Shown in pieces: positions 1 to 7,934 of a stretch of 29,839 nucleotides of DNA. The notes under the pieces were generated by a model that was given only the letters and a program-made list of their open reading frames with translations, was not told where the DNA came from and searched no databases. Origin of the DNA: JAICTV01 sp034666045 (GTDB lineage: Bacteria; Planctomycetota; Phycisphaerae; Tepidisphaerales; Tepidisphaeraceae); contig JAXDMN010000466.1 in assembly GCA_034666045.1 (NCBI GenBank), positions 1 through 29,839 of the forward strand. The letters run 5' to 3'. The position numbers and the translations under genes were made by a program. Numbering within the stretch: the stretch's first letter is position 1; every line of letters begins with the position of its first letter.

Positions 1-28
1 CTCGGGATGACAGCGCGGCTCGGCAGCC

Positions 29-1195
29 CTACGGCTTGATGCTCGTCACAAACTTCGTCCGCTCCGCCGGCGTCTTCCCCGGAATGATTTTCAGGATGAC
101 GATCGGCTTCTGGGCGTTGCGCTCGGCGTCGATCGTGATGGCGCCGCTGGCGCCGGGGAAATTTTTGGTGGTCGTCAACGCGTCGCGGATTTTTTTCCCG
201 TCGATGCTTCCCGCGCGGCCGATCGCATCGGCCATCAGCTTCATCGCGTCGTAGCCGAGGATCGCCATCGCGTCCGGCGTCTTGCCGCGGTACTTCTTGC
301 GGTAGTCGGCGACGAACTTTTGCACCTCGGGACGCTGCTCTTCGACCGAATAATGATTGGTGAAATAGTTGTCGTTGACGGTGTCGCCGCCGATTTCGTA
401 GAGCTTGTCGCTGTCCCACCCGTCGCCGCCGAGCAGCGGGGCGGAGATGCCCAGCTCCTTCGCCTGCCGGCAGATGGCGCCGACCTGCGTGTAATAGCCG
501 GGGCAGTAGATCGCATCCGGGCCGGCGTTCTTGATCTTGGTGAGCTGCCCGCGGAAATCGACATCCGTCTGGCTGTACGCCTCGTCGGCCACGATGGTCC
601 CGCCGCCGCGCTTCACCTCTTCGGTGAAGAACTGCCGCAGGCCCTGGCTGTAGTCGCTGTTGACGTCATAGAGGATCGCGAACTTCCTCGCCTTCAGCTC
701 ATTGAGCGCGAACTTCGCCATCACGCCGCCCTGGAACGGATCGATGAAGCACGAGCGAAAAATGAAATCGCCGGTCTGCGTGACTTTCGGATTCGTGCTG
801 GCCGGCGTGAGCATCGGCACGCTCGCGGACTGGCAGACCGGCGCGGCCGCGAGCGAATTGCTGCTGGCGACTTCGCCGAGGATCGCGACGACCTTGTCGC
901 GGTTGATCAGTTTTTCGACGGCGTTGACCGCCTCGGTTGGCTTGCCCTGATCGTCCTCGGTGCGCACTTCGATTTTCTTCCCGAGCACGCCCGGCCCGGC
1001 GTTGATCTCGTCGAGCGCAAGGCGGATGCCTTCATCGGTCGACGTGCCGAAGGTCGCGGTCGCGCCGGTCATCGAGCCGTAATGCCCGACGCGAATCACG
1101 TCGGGCAGCGCGGCGCCCGGGTTGGTTTCCTCGCCACAACCGCTAGCGATCAGAATCAGCAGCAGCAGGCACGGCGTCGCGATGCGCATGTTCAT
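29..1195 (-). CDS. Branched-chain amino acid-type ABC transporter substrate-binding lipoprotein (LivJ-like)
   Basis: Periplasmic binding protein of the type I fold (LivJ/Peripla_BP_6 family), which captures a small amino acid or amide and hands it to an ABC permease. The N-terminus MNMRIATPCLLLLILIASGC is a lipoprotein signal with lipobox ASGC, so the protein is probably lipid-anchored. The mature part begins IRVGHYGSMTG and continues with EGIRLALDEIN and LGEVASSNSLAAAP, the usual ligand-binding N-lobe signatures; at 388 residues the length is normal. The chosen ATG at 1195 has GGGAG just upstream; a second ATG two codons on (1189) is equally possible, and longer readings to 1261 add a non-signal-like leader. 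No permease or ATPase gene is in view; they could lie beyond the left edge. The ligand cannot be told from sequence alone (branched-chain amino acids, urea and short amides are all known in the family). Confidence 0.9.
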   Translation of the reverse strand: MNMRIATPCLLLLILIASGCGEETNPGAALPDVIRVGHYGSMTGATATFGTSTDEGIRLALDEINAGPGVLGKKIEVRTEDDQGKPTEAVNAVEKLINRDKVVAILGEVASSNSLAAAPVCQSASVPMLTPASTNPKVTQTGDFIFRSCFIDPFQGGVMAKFALNELKARKFAILYDVNSDYSQGLRQFFTEEVKRGGGTIVADEAYSQTDVDFRGQLTKIKNAGPDAIYCPGYYTQVGAICRQAKELGISAPLLGGDGWDSDKLYEIGGDTVNDNYFTNHYSVEEQRPEVQKFVADYRKKYRGKTPDAMAILGYDAMKLMADAIGRAGSIDGKKIRDALTTTKNFPGASGAITIDAERNAQKPIVILKIIPGKTPAERTKFVTSIKP

Positions 1196-1280
1196 AAGCT
1201 CCCGAAAATACCCGGATTTGCGGGAGAAATGTAGCAGCGACGGCGAGCGGGTGCAATCCAACGGGATGGCTCAATGCACT

Positions 1281-1356
1281 GTCATCCTGAGGTACTCCGA
1301 AGGATCTGGCACCGATCGACGGATAACGCAGATCCTTCGGAGTACCTCAGGATGAC
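1281..1356. repeat. Perfect 27-bp inverted repeat (intergenic palindromic element)
   Basis: Arms 1281-1307 and 1330-1356 are exact reverse complements (starting gtcatcctgaggtactccga) around a 22-nt loop. It sits between the stop of the M24 gene and the start of the binding-protein gene. It lacks a T-tract, so it looks more like a mobile REP-like element than an ordinary terminator, though its transcript would form a very stable hairpin. The first 12 bases of the window (ctcgggatgaca) resemble the end of one arm and may be the edge of a second, diverged copy. Confidence 0.9.
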
Positions 1357-1368
1357 AAGCTTTCTCGA

Positions 1369-2481
1369 TCAAGCGAGTACGAGAATATCCGCGCGGCGAA
1401 GCTCATGCCCATCCGCTCGTCCCATCACGCTGGGCCACTCGTTTGAATGCGCGGTCAAAACTTCGACGCCGTTGCCGGTGACGAGAACGGTGTCCTCGCA
1501 CTTCGTCCCCGTGATCGACGGGTTCCACGCGAAGCCCTGGTTGTCGAAGACCTTGACGCTATTGCCCGGCGTGCCGATGCGGTCGCGTGGGTTGTAGCCG
1601 CACGAACCGCCCTGGTGATGCAGCTTCCACTCATCCGGATATCCGTTCGCCGCGTAGGCGCGTTGCAAATCGACAAAAACTTCGCCGAGCGTGCGACCGG
1701 GACGCGTGGCGTGATTGACCGCGGCGTCGACGTTGCAAACCGCCTGGTGCTTCGCCTTCAACTCCGCCGTCAGCGGCGCGAAGCGGATGAAGCGCGTCAG
1801 GCACGAGATCAACCCGCCGAACTCCGCGCAGGTGACGAGCATCGCGTGCTCGCGGATCGAATGGTCGGTCGGAATCGGATGGCGGAAGTTTTTGATGCGC
1901 TCGTCGGCGGCGACGAGCGTCACGAGTGGGTTCAGCCCCGCCTTGTGGATGTGAAAATCCAAAAGCCCCGCGGCGTCGTGCTCGGTGTTGTTCGGTCGCA
2001 GCTCGCGGCAGGCTTTTTCCATCGCCGCCGACGCCCGGCGGGCGCCGTCGCGATAGCGCTCGATTTCCGCCGGTGTCAGCGACCAGCGCAGTTCGTCGAA
2101 CCCGCCGGGCAGCGGCGGGATCGGCAGGCCGAAATTCTCAGAATCGGTGGCGATTTTTCGGCCGCCGAAGAGCTCCTGCGCGACCTTTTTCCCGGCCGCG
2201 CCGTCGTACCAGGGGAAGTCGAACACCTCGATTCCCGTCCCGACCAGCTCTTCGCCTCGAAAGCGCGGCGCCTCGATGGTGTTTGCGAGGCAAACCCGTT
2301 GGCCATCTTTCGTTACAAGAATTGTCGCGACGCCATTGGGCGTGTTGTTCGAGATGTGGTTGTCCCGCCCGCAGGTGATCCACGAAAAGTTGTCCCGGCG
2401 GGTGAGCAGCAGGCCGTCCAGCCCGTGCCGCTCGAGAAACCCGCCAACCCGCTGAATCTTCACTTCCAGTTCGCTTGCCAT
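1369..2481 (-). CDS. M24-family (creatinase/Xaa-Pro peptidase fold) protein with degraded metal site
   Basis: Pita-bread-fold M24 family protein: an N-terminal creatinase-type domain (about residues 1-135) and a C-terminal catalytic-type domain. Family members cleave Xaa-Pro peptides with two metals, or hydrolyse creatine without metal. Numbering from the ATG at 2481, the substrate-side His is present (H201 in FRHPIPT), as are H288/H289 in HHQGG and E329 in CEDTVLV. The two metal-binding Asp positions read TCAEFGG (T217/C218) and SCLTR (C227), and the first metal-binding Glu reads N320 in WNPS. Three of five ligands therefore seem lost, as in creatinase-like metal-free members. A TTG start at 2535 would add 18 residues with no better ribosome site. 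Function: hydrolase of unknown substrate, or a non-catalytic relative. It is divergent from panD, with 238 nt between. Confidence 0.82.
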   Translation of the reverse strand: MASELEVKIQRVGGFLERHGLDGLLLTRRDNFSWITCGRDNHISNNTPNGVATILVTKDGQRVCLANTIEAPRFRGEELVGTGIEVFDFPWYDGAAGKKVAQELFGGRKIATDSENFGLPIPPLPGGFDELRWSLTPAEIERYRDGARRASAAMEKACRELRPNNTEHDAAGLLDFHIHKAGLNPLVTLVAADERIKNFRHPIPTDHSIREHAMLVTCAEFGGLISCLTRFIRFAPLTAELKAKHQAVCNVDAAVNHATRPGRTLGEVFVDLQRAYAANGYPDEWKLHHQGGSCGYNPRDRIGTPGNSVKVFDNQGFAWNPSITGTKCEDTVLVTGNGVEVLTAHSNEWPSVMGRADGHELRRADILVLA

Positions 2482-2702
2482 GTGCGGCAAGGGTATGGCG
2501 GCGACGGCAAGGGTCAACGGCGGGGGGCGGCGCAACCGCCCTTGAGCTCGCTTGAATCGGGAACATGAGAATTTTCTTTACTTTGCGCCTCCGCGATGGG
2601 ATGTTTCTCATCTTCGGAGCGACGGTGTTTGATTAAGCGTCGGTAGAGGCAGCCGACGGTTGGGTTTTACTCATATCGCTGCACGCGCTCGGCTTAGACA
2701 TT

Positions 2703-2714
2703 AGGAAGGAAGGG
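2703..2714 (+). promoter_or_regulatory. Strong Shine-Dalgarno of panD
   Basis: The purine run aggaaggaaggg lies 5 nt before the panD ATG and fixes its start. It is one of the strongest ribosome sites in the window, which suggests high translation of the first gene of the operon. Confidence 0.75.
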
Positions 2715-2719
2715 AACAC

Positions 2720-3112
2720 ATGCTGCGCAACTTCGTCCAGGGGAAACTGCACGGGATCCGCATCACGCAGTGCAAGCTGAAATACAACGGCTCCTGCGAG
2801 GTCGATCCGGAACTGCTGCGGATCGCTGGCATCAGCTATTACGAGCAGGTCCACATCCTCAACATGACCAACGGGTCGCGGATCATCACCTACGTCTTCC
2901 CGGGTGGCGGGCCTGGCCAGTTCACGCTGAATGGCGGCGCGGCGCGGCACGGCGCGGAGGGTGATGAGTGCATCATCGTCGCGTACCGCCAGGAAGAAGA
3001 GTTCACCGGCGCGAAGTGCGTGATCATCAACCCGGCGGACAACTCGGTGAAAGAAATCATGGACTACGCCGCTGCTGCGGATGCCTTGGAGTACGAGGCC
3101 GCTGCGCCGTAG
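2720..3112 (+). CDS. panD: Aspartate 1-decarboxylase (pyruvoyl enzyme, makes beta-alanine)
   Basis: Cytosolic pyruvoyl enzyme that decarboxylates L-aspartate to beta-alanine, normally for pantothenate and CoA. The 130-residue length is typical. Key residues fall at the same numbers as in E. coli PanD: K9 in GKLHG, Y22, the self-cleavage pair G24-S25 in YNGSC, and R54, T57 and Y58 in NGSRIITYV. Cleavage at G24/S25 would leave the pyruvoyl group on the alpha chain. The ATG at 2720 has a very strong ribosome site. What is unusual is its company: no panB or panC, but a carrier protein 53 nt downstream, then an adenylation enzyme and an MBOAT transferase. I infer that its beta-alanine may feed that machinery, not only CoA synthesis. 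Identity is near certain; the operon role is a hypothesis. Confidence 0.95.
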   Translation: MLRNFVQGKLHGIRITQCKLKYNGSCEVDPELLRIAGISYYEQVHILNMTNGSRIITYVFPGGGPGQFTLNGGAARHGAEGDECIIVAYRQEEEFTGAKCVIINPADNSVKEIMDYAAAADALEYEAAAP

Positions 3113-3165
3113 GCGGAATGTCCGCGCACGTCGGGTTCTGTGGGTCCGTTCGGCGGGAGGGTTGG

Positions 3166-3423
3166 ATGTCTGCGCACGATCAAATCCGGGAATACATCTC
3201 GAAGATGCTGAAAGAGACCGCGGGCGATAACGATCCGGTGACCGACACCGACTCGCTCGTCGTCTCCGGGCGTCTCAGCTCCGTCGACGTCGTCGATGTC
3301 CTCACCTTTCTCGAATCAAAATTCAATTTCGCGATGGACCCGCGGCGGTTCGATCCCGCGCGGTTCGACACGGTGAACAACATCGTCGCGATGCTGGATG
3401 AACAGGCCGCCCGCGCGAAGTGA
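3166..3423 (+). CDS. Stand-alone acyl/aminoacyl carrier protein (DltC-like role)
   Basis: An 85-residue carrier protein of the phosphopantetheine-binding fold. The attachment serine is most likely S39 in GRLSSVDVVDVLTFLE, aligning with the DSL of classical carriers but with Ser in place of the Asp before it. The four-helix pattern and the acidic helix II/III region (FLESKFNFAMDPRRF) fit. The ATG at 3166 is preceded by GGGAGGG at 3155-3161. It lies between panD and the adenylation enzyme (9-nt gap to the latter), so it is the likely acceptor of the activated amino acid, like DltC in D-alanylation. A fatty-acid ACP role is less likely given its neighbours. A phosphopantetheinyl transferase is not in the window. 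Confidence 0.88.
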   Translation: MSAHDQIREYISKMLKETAGDNDPVTDTDSLVVSGRLSSVDVVDVLTFLESKFNFAMDPRRFDPARFDTVNNIVAMLDEQAARAK

Positions 3424-3432
3424 GCGATACCG

Positions 3433-5040
3433 ATGTCGACGACGTGTGAGTCCGTGACCGATGTGCTGAACCTCGCGTTCACCGTCTACTGCCACAGCAA
3501 ACTGATTCCCGAGCGACGCGCGCTGGTCGTCGACGACCGCGCCTATACCTACGGTGAGCTCGCCGAGCAGGCGGCGCGGGTGGCGGCGTGGGTGAAGGCA
3601 CAATCGAATCGCACCGATCGTCCGCCGCGCGTCGGGATCCTCGCCGCGCGCAGTTTCGAGACGTACGCGGGCATTCTCGGCACTGCGTGGACGGGTGCGA
3701 CGTACATTCCACTCAATCCGCGTCAGCCGGCCGATCGGCTGGAGTCGATTCTCCGTCGCGTAAAGCTTGATGCGATCATCGTCGACGAAAAAGGCGCGCC
3801 GCTGCTGAAAGATCTCGCCGGCGTGATCCCGCCATCGATCCTTGCCGGCCCGAGCGTGGCGGATGGAACGGCGGGCGATCATGCGACGCCGTGGAGCGCG
3901 CTGCCGGAGCAACCAAAGAATTTCCCGCCGCCGGTGTCGCTCGCGCCGGATCATCCGGTCTACGTCATCTTCACCTCAGGCACGACCGGCATCCCCAAGG
4001 GAGTGGTCGCCGTCGCGGGTGGCGTCGCGCACTATCTCGCGATCTCCAAGGCGCTGTATCGCATGACGCCGGACGATCGCGTCGCGCAGTGCTCAGAGAC
4101 GACGTTCGATGTCTCGACCTACGAGATGTACACCGCCTGGGAAGCGGCCGCCGCGCTGCACGTCGTGCCGGAATACGAACTCATGATGCCGGGCGCGTTC
4201 ATCCGCCGACATGAGCTGACGATGTGGTCGTGCGTCCCGTCGGTCGTCCTGACGATGCGCCGCGCGAGGCAACTCGAGCCGGGAAGTTATCCGACGATCC
4301 GCGGAACGTACTTCATCGGCGAGCCGCTGGCGCTCACGACCGTCGCCGCCTGGCGCGCCGCCGCGCCGAATTCATTCATCAACAACGAGTACGGCCCGAC
4401 CGAGACGACCGTTGCCTGCACCGTTCACTGCATCGTCGGCGAGCCGGTGGAAACCAAGGGGCGCGGCACCGTCTCGATCGGCAACGTCTACCCCGGCATG
4501 CGCGCCGCGGCGCGTTCCGCCGACGGAAAATGGCTCGGCCCAAACGAGATCGGCGAGCTGGCGTTGTCCGGCGCGCAGATGTCCGCCGGCTATCTCGACG
4601 ATTCGGAACAAACCGCCCGCCGTTTTCCGACGCTCGATCACCCGGAGTACGGCCACGCCGTCTGGTATCTCACCGGCGATTTCGCGTACGCCGACGAGCA
4701 GGGGTTGCTCCACTGCCTCGGTCGCATGGACAACCAGGTGAAAATCCTCGGGCACCGCGTCGAACTGGAAGACGTCGAGGCGAACCTGCGCCAAGTATGC
4801 GGCACCGATCTCGTCGCCGCCGTCGCCTGGCCGGTGGTGGATGGACATGCGACGGGGCTCGTCGGCTTCGTCTGCGGCGCATCGCTCCCGCCCGCGGCGG
4901 CGCGAGACGAGCTGCGAAAGCGCGTCCCCGCCTACATGGTTCCGCGGCGACTGCTCGCGCTGGAGAACATGCCGCTGAACGCCAACGGAAAGACCGACCG
5001 CAAGGCGCTGAAGAAAATGCTCGAGGAGGGCTCGCTGTGA
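3433..5040 (+). CDS. Amino acid adenylation enzyme (DltA/NRPS A-domain-like), stand-alone
   Basis: ANL-superfamily enzyme that activates an amino acid with ATP and loads it on the thiol of a carrier protein. All core motifs are present: A3 TSGTTGIPKG (181-190), A4 FDVSTYE (225-231), A5 NNEYGPTE (317-324), A7 YLTGD (412-416), A8 GRMDNQVKILGHRVE (430-444) and A10 NANGKTDR (516-523) with catalytic K520. D226 in A4 is the Asp that holds the substrate amino group, so the substrate should be an amino acid and not a fatty acid. At 535 residues, with no condensation, carrier or thioesterase domain, it matches DltA in size and plan. Its partners are the carrier just upstream and the MBOAT gene, whose GTG start overlaps its stop. 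Beta-alanine, from the neighbouring PanD, is my preferred substrate; D-alanine or glycine remain possible. Confidence 0.92.
   Translation: MSTTCESVTDVLNLAFTVYCHSKLIPERRALVVDDRAYTYGELAEQAARVAAWVKAQSNRTDRPPRVGILAARSFETYAGILGTAWTGATYIPLNPRQPADRLESILRRVKLDAIIVDEKGAPLLKDLAGVIPPSILAGPSVADGTAGDHATPWSALPEQPKNFPPPVSLAPDHPVYVIFTSGTTGIPKGVVAVAGGVAHYLAISKALYRMTPDDRVAQCSETTFDVSTYEMYTAWEAAAALHVVPEYELMMPGAFIRRHELTMWSCVPSVVLTMRRARQLEPGSYPTIRGTYFIGEPLALTTVAAWRAAAPNSFINNEYGPTETTVACTVHCIVGEPVETKGRGTVSIGNVYPGMRAAARSADGKWLGPNEIGELALSGAQMSAGYLDDSEQTARRFPTLDHPEYGHAVWYLTGDFAYADEQGLLHCLGRMDNQVKILGHRVELEDVEANLRQVCGTDLVAAVAWPVVDGHATGLVGFVCGASLPPAAARDELRKRVPAYMVPRRLLALENMPLNANGKTDRKALKKMLEEGSL
5023..5030 (+). promoter_or_regulatory. 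Shine-Dalgarno inside the adenylation gene, sets GTG start of the MBOAT gene
   Basis: GAGGAGGG ends 6 nt before the GTG at 5037, which overlaps the upstream stop as GTGA. This decides the start of the MBOAT gene, since the open frame runs far upstream without one, and predicts translational coupling of the two genes. Confidence 0.75.
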
Positions 5041-6557
5041 CCACCGTGACGGCGGCTGCCGCTTCCATCCCGACTTCCACGCTCGCCCCGACCGCGGTCC
5101 CCGCGCCGCCGTCGGCATGGCGCTTCGAGAACGACGCGCGCGTCCGCTCGATCGTGAAAACAATTCCCGGCCGACTCGGGCTGCTCGTGATTTTCACCGG
5201 TCTGATGGCGGTCACGCGCGTGCCCGCCTGGTGGCAGACGAGCATCGTCCTGGCGCTGATCAGCCTCTTCCCGCGGCACCGCAAAATACTGGTCACGCTT
5301 GCCGCGCTCGGTTGGCTCGTCCTGATGCCGCCGCTGCTGAAACACCCGACGGACCCACACCTGTTCGCCCAGTTCGCGGCGGCAAAGGGCGCGGGCGAGT
5401 GGCTGAAGTTCTGGCCGATCGTTGGCGTCGTCGTCTGGCTTTTCGGAATGGTCTATTCGTGGCTCGTCGGAAAATACCCTGACTCGCCGATCGGCCGCCG
5501 GCCGGTCACCGGATTGATCGTCCTGCTCGTCTCGCTGCTGATTCTTCAGGATCATTTAACCGGGCTGACGTGGTGGGGCGTCTCCACCTTCGCGATCATC
5601 TTCGGCCATTTCATCTGGTACTTCGCTTACTCGTGCAACGACGCGCAGCGAACCGATGGCACGACGCGCCCGGTGCAGCCTGGCTTCTGGCGGCCGTTCT
5701 GGTCCGTGAATAAAATCCCGCTCGGCAAAGGCGCCGCCTACCTCGAGCGCTGCGAAGCGAAGAACGATGAAGAATTCGCCACCGCGCAGCTCAAGGGGCT
5801 GAAGCTGATCTGGTGGGCGACGCTCCTCTCGATCCTGCGCGTCGTCGCTGACGCAGTCGTCTACGGCCCGGCCGGCGTCTCGCTCACGAAAATCCCGTAC
5901 TTCGATCCGCCGGGATTTCTTCCGCAGTATTCCACCGCGCTCCAGGCGCACCTCGCTGGTCATGAGTATCCGTTGCACGTCCGCTGGCTGGTGCTGATCG
6001 CGGCGTTCTTGTTCAACGTCCTCTACATCAGCATCTGGGGCCACAAGGCGATCGCCGTCTGCCGCATGGCCGGGTTCAACGTGCTGCGCAACACCTATCG
6101 CCCGCTCGAATCGACGAGCATCGCCGAGTTCTACAACCGCTTTCACTACTACCTGAAAGAGTTTCTCGCGACGTTCTTCTTCTTCCCGTGCTACCTGCGC
6201 TACTTCAAGAAGCACCCGCGTCTGCGGCTGTTCATGGCTACGATGGCCGCCGCCTGCGCTGGCAATTTCATGTACCACTTCCTGCACTACGACCGCACGA
6301 TCTTCCAGTACGGCTTCTGGGAAGCGCTGCGCCTGTTCCACCACTTCCTCGTGTACGGCCTGATCCTCGGCACCGCGATCGGCCTCTCGCAACTGCGCAA
6401 CAGCCGCCGCCGCAAACCGCCCACCGGCTACCGCAAGGCAATGGCCATCGCGGGCGTGCTCTTCTTCTACACGCTCATCACCATGTTCGACGAAACGTTC
6501 ACACACGTCTCCGCGCTCGACTACGGCTCCTATTTTCTGAGTCTTTGGCGGCTGTGA
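5037..6557 (+). CDS. MBOAT-family membrane acyltransferase (DltB-like role)
   Basis: Polytopic inner-membrane protein of 506 residues with about ten hydrophobic segments. The signature region EFYNRFHYYLKEFL (364-377) matches the MBOAT pattern in which an aromatic/Arg block precedes the reaction tunnel. Downstream, GNFMYHFLHY (409-418) offers H414 or H417 as the expected catalytic histidine. In dlt systems the MBOAT protein (DltB) moves the aminoacyl group from carrier protein across the membrane; here it is the last gene of panD-carrier-adenylation-MBOAT. The GTG start at 5037 overlaps the adenylation stop by 4 nt (GTGA). The first 25 residues are rich in Ala/Pro/Thr and lie before the first membrane segment. 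No DltD-like gene follows. Family assignment is by motif reading; the acceptor is unknown. Confidence 0.85.
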   Translation: MTTVTAAAASIPTSTLAPTAVPAPPSAWRFENDARVRSIVKTIPGRLGLLVIFTGLMAVTRVPAWWQTSIVLALISLFPRHRKILVTLAALGWLVLMPPLLKHPTDPHLFAQFAAAKGAGEWLKFWPIVGVVVWLFGMVYSWLVGKYPDSPIGRRPVTGLIVLLVSLLILQDHLTGLTWWGVSTFAIIFGHFIWYFAYSCNDAQRTDGTTRPVQPGFWRPFWSVNKIPLGKGAAYLERCEAKNDEEFATAQLKGLKLIWWATLLSILRVVADAVVYGPAGVSLTKIPYFDPPGFLPQYSTALQAHLAGHEYPLHVRWLVLIAAFLFNVLYISIWGHKAIAVCRMAGFNVLRNTYRPLESTSIAEFYNRFHYYLKEFLATFFFFPCYLRYFKKHPRLRLFMATMAAACAGNFMYHFLHYDRTIFQYGFWEALRLFHHFLVYGLILGTAIGLSQLRNSRRRKPPTGYRKAMAIAGVLFFYTLITMFDETFTHVSALDYGSYFLSLWRL

Positions 6558-6617
6558 TCTGCGGACCGCCATCGCGCACGCGCAATTGATTTCAAACTGA
6601 TGCGGCCAACGCTCGCG

Positions 6618-6633
6618 GCGCGGGATCCCGCGC
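6618..6633. repeat. 16-bp perfect palindrome in the intergenic region
   Basis: gcgcgggatcccgcgc is fully self-complementary and lies between the MBOAT stop and the outer-membrane gene. Without a loop or T-tract it is a poor terminator; it could be a protein-binding site or chance in GC-rich DNA. Confidence 0.4.
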
Positions 6634-6688
6634 GCTTCACCTTGCTCCCCGACCCCGTTACAGTCCGAGCCGGCGTGAAGGAGTTTGC

Positions 6689-7645
6689 ATGAACGCAAGA
6701 GCGCGGAAGATCACCTGGATGAGCGTCGCCCTGCTGGCAATCGCGGCGACTCTCGCGCGCGCGCAAGCGACGACCCCGACCGACCTCGTCACGCCGATCG
6801 ATCTCACCCTCCAAAGCGAACCGCCGGAAAGCATCTACGCGCCGCCCGAAGCGATGGCCGATGAAAACGCCATCAACGCCGGCGGCGTCAACTTCACTCT
6901 GACGACGACGTATTTCACCGACTACCTCTTCCGCGGGCTCGACCGCTCGGCCAGCGGCAGCGGCGACTCCGGAAACATCCAGATGGAAGGGCAGATGCGC
7001 TTCGAGCTCGGGAAATTTCCCGACCTGCTCATGGGCGTCTTCACCAACATCAACGACTCCGATCCCATCAGCCGCTTTCAGGAAATCCGCCCGTACTTCG
7101 CACTCGAGCTGACCGCGCGCCCGATCATTTTCACCATCGGCAACACCTTTTACATCTACCCCGACCGCGATCGCTTCAACACCTCCGAGCTCTTCGCCCG
7201 GCTGACGCTGGACGACTCCTACTTCTTCCGCAGCGACGATCCCGTCCTCTCGCCGTACGTCCTGGCCGCGTGGGATTACGACAAGTACGACGGCTTCTAC
7301 ATCGAGGCCGGCATCCGTCACGACTTCGCGATGGAAGAGATGCCATTGGTGATCACCCCCATCGCGCGCATCGCTTACGTGATGGACAACAAAGCCTTCC
7401 GCGAACCGCACGGCCCCGTCCCGGACCCCAGCTTCGACTTCGGCGCCGCCGGCACCGACACCGGCCTGCAACACTACGAGATCGGCCTCGAGCTCACGTA
7501 CGGCTTGAACGAACTTCTGAACATCCCCGCGCGCTACGGCAAGCTGGATTTCAAGGGCTACCTGTTCTACACGGACCAACTCGAGAACAACCTGCGCGCC
7601 GACACGCAGTTGTATGGCGGCATGGGCGTCGGGTTTTCGTATTGA
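6689..7645 (+). CDS. Outer-membrane beta-barrel protein, TIGR02001-like
   Basis: A 318-residue protein with a Sec signal peptide (MNARARKITWMSVALLAIAA, likely cut after ARAQA). The motif NFTLTTTYFTDYLFRGLDRS near residues 70-90 is the hallmark of the TIGR02001 (Gcw_chp) outer-membrane family. The rest alternates in beta-strand fashion, with repeated aromatic girdle residues, and the C-terminus GVGFSY ends in an aromatic residue as barrel assembly signals do. The ribosome site AAGGAG lies 7 nt before the ATG. It follows the MBOAT gene by 131 nt and may have its own promoter (a TACAGT hexamer lies about 35 nt upstream of the ATG). Its function in the family is not known; a porin or channel role is usual. 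It shows that the organism has an outer membrane. Confidence 0.82.
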   Translation: MNARARKITWMSVALLAIAATLARAQATTPTDLVTPIDLTLQSEPPESIYAPPEAMADENAINAGGVNFTLTTTYFTDYLFRGLDRSASGSGDSGNIQMEGQMRFELGKFPDLLMGVFTNINDSDPISRFQEIRPYFALELTARPIIFTIGNTFYIYPDRDRFNTSELFARLTLDDSYFFRSDDPVLSPYVLAAWDYDKYDGFYIEAGIRHDFAMEEMPLVITPIARIAYVMDNKAFREPHGPVPDPSFDFGAAGTDTGLQHYEIGLELTYGLNELLNIPARYGKLDFKGYLFYTDQLENNLRADTQLYGGMGVGFSY

Positions 7646-7934
7646 GTTGCAAAAGCGCCGATGGTCATTGCCGCCACGCCCGTCGCGTTGGCCGCGTTTT
7701 GCTTCGCCGACGACTTCCAACTCATCCGACCCCCGAATCACGCGGCGGCCGGTCCGGGCCGACGCGTTTTTTATTGCTGGCCGGGCCAAGCGTTAGGCGA
7801 AGAAATTTCGCGTCTCGCGCGAAAAATAAGGACTTATGAACGTCGGCCGGAGCAGTAGGAATTCCCAATTCTGACGCCGAAACCGTCCGTTTAACCGGTT
7901 AACAATCTGGTGAACACTCGGCCGACCACGCCCC
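7646..7934. other. Non-coding stretch before the tandem repeats
   Basis: No convincing gene. Short open frames here lack ribosome sites and recognisable sequence. It holds a 12-bp perfect palindrome, ttaaccggttaa at 7891-7902, which resembles a LacI-family operator and recalls the ttaacc/ggttaa arms upstream of the LacI-family gene at 24005. No gene start is nearby. Confidence 0.5.

Noticed and set aside
320..1234. A 304-codon plus-strand frame opposite the binding-protein gene
   Set aside because: Antisense shadow without start signal or known domain.
1281..1356. Rho-independent terminator
   Set aside because: No T-run follows either arm; kept as a repeat element that may still affect transcript ends.
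4224..5036. The MBOAT frame is open upstream to 4224 (777 codons)
   Set aside because: This part overlaps the adenylation gene and translates to Arg-rich nonsense; the GTG at 5037 with its ribosome site is the true start.
6689..7645. Outer-membrane barrel as a fifth member of the panD-MBOAT operon
   Set aside because: The gap is 131 nt with a possible promoter and its own ribosome site, while the other genes are tightly packed; a functional link is possible but unsupported.
7661..7858. A 65-codon frame with a signal-peptide-like start
   Set aside because: No ribosome site, and the rest is low-complexity; not enough support for a gene.
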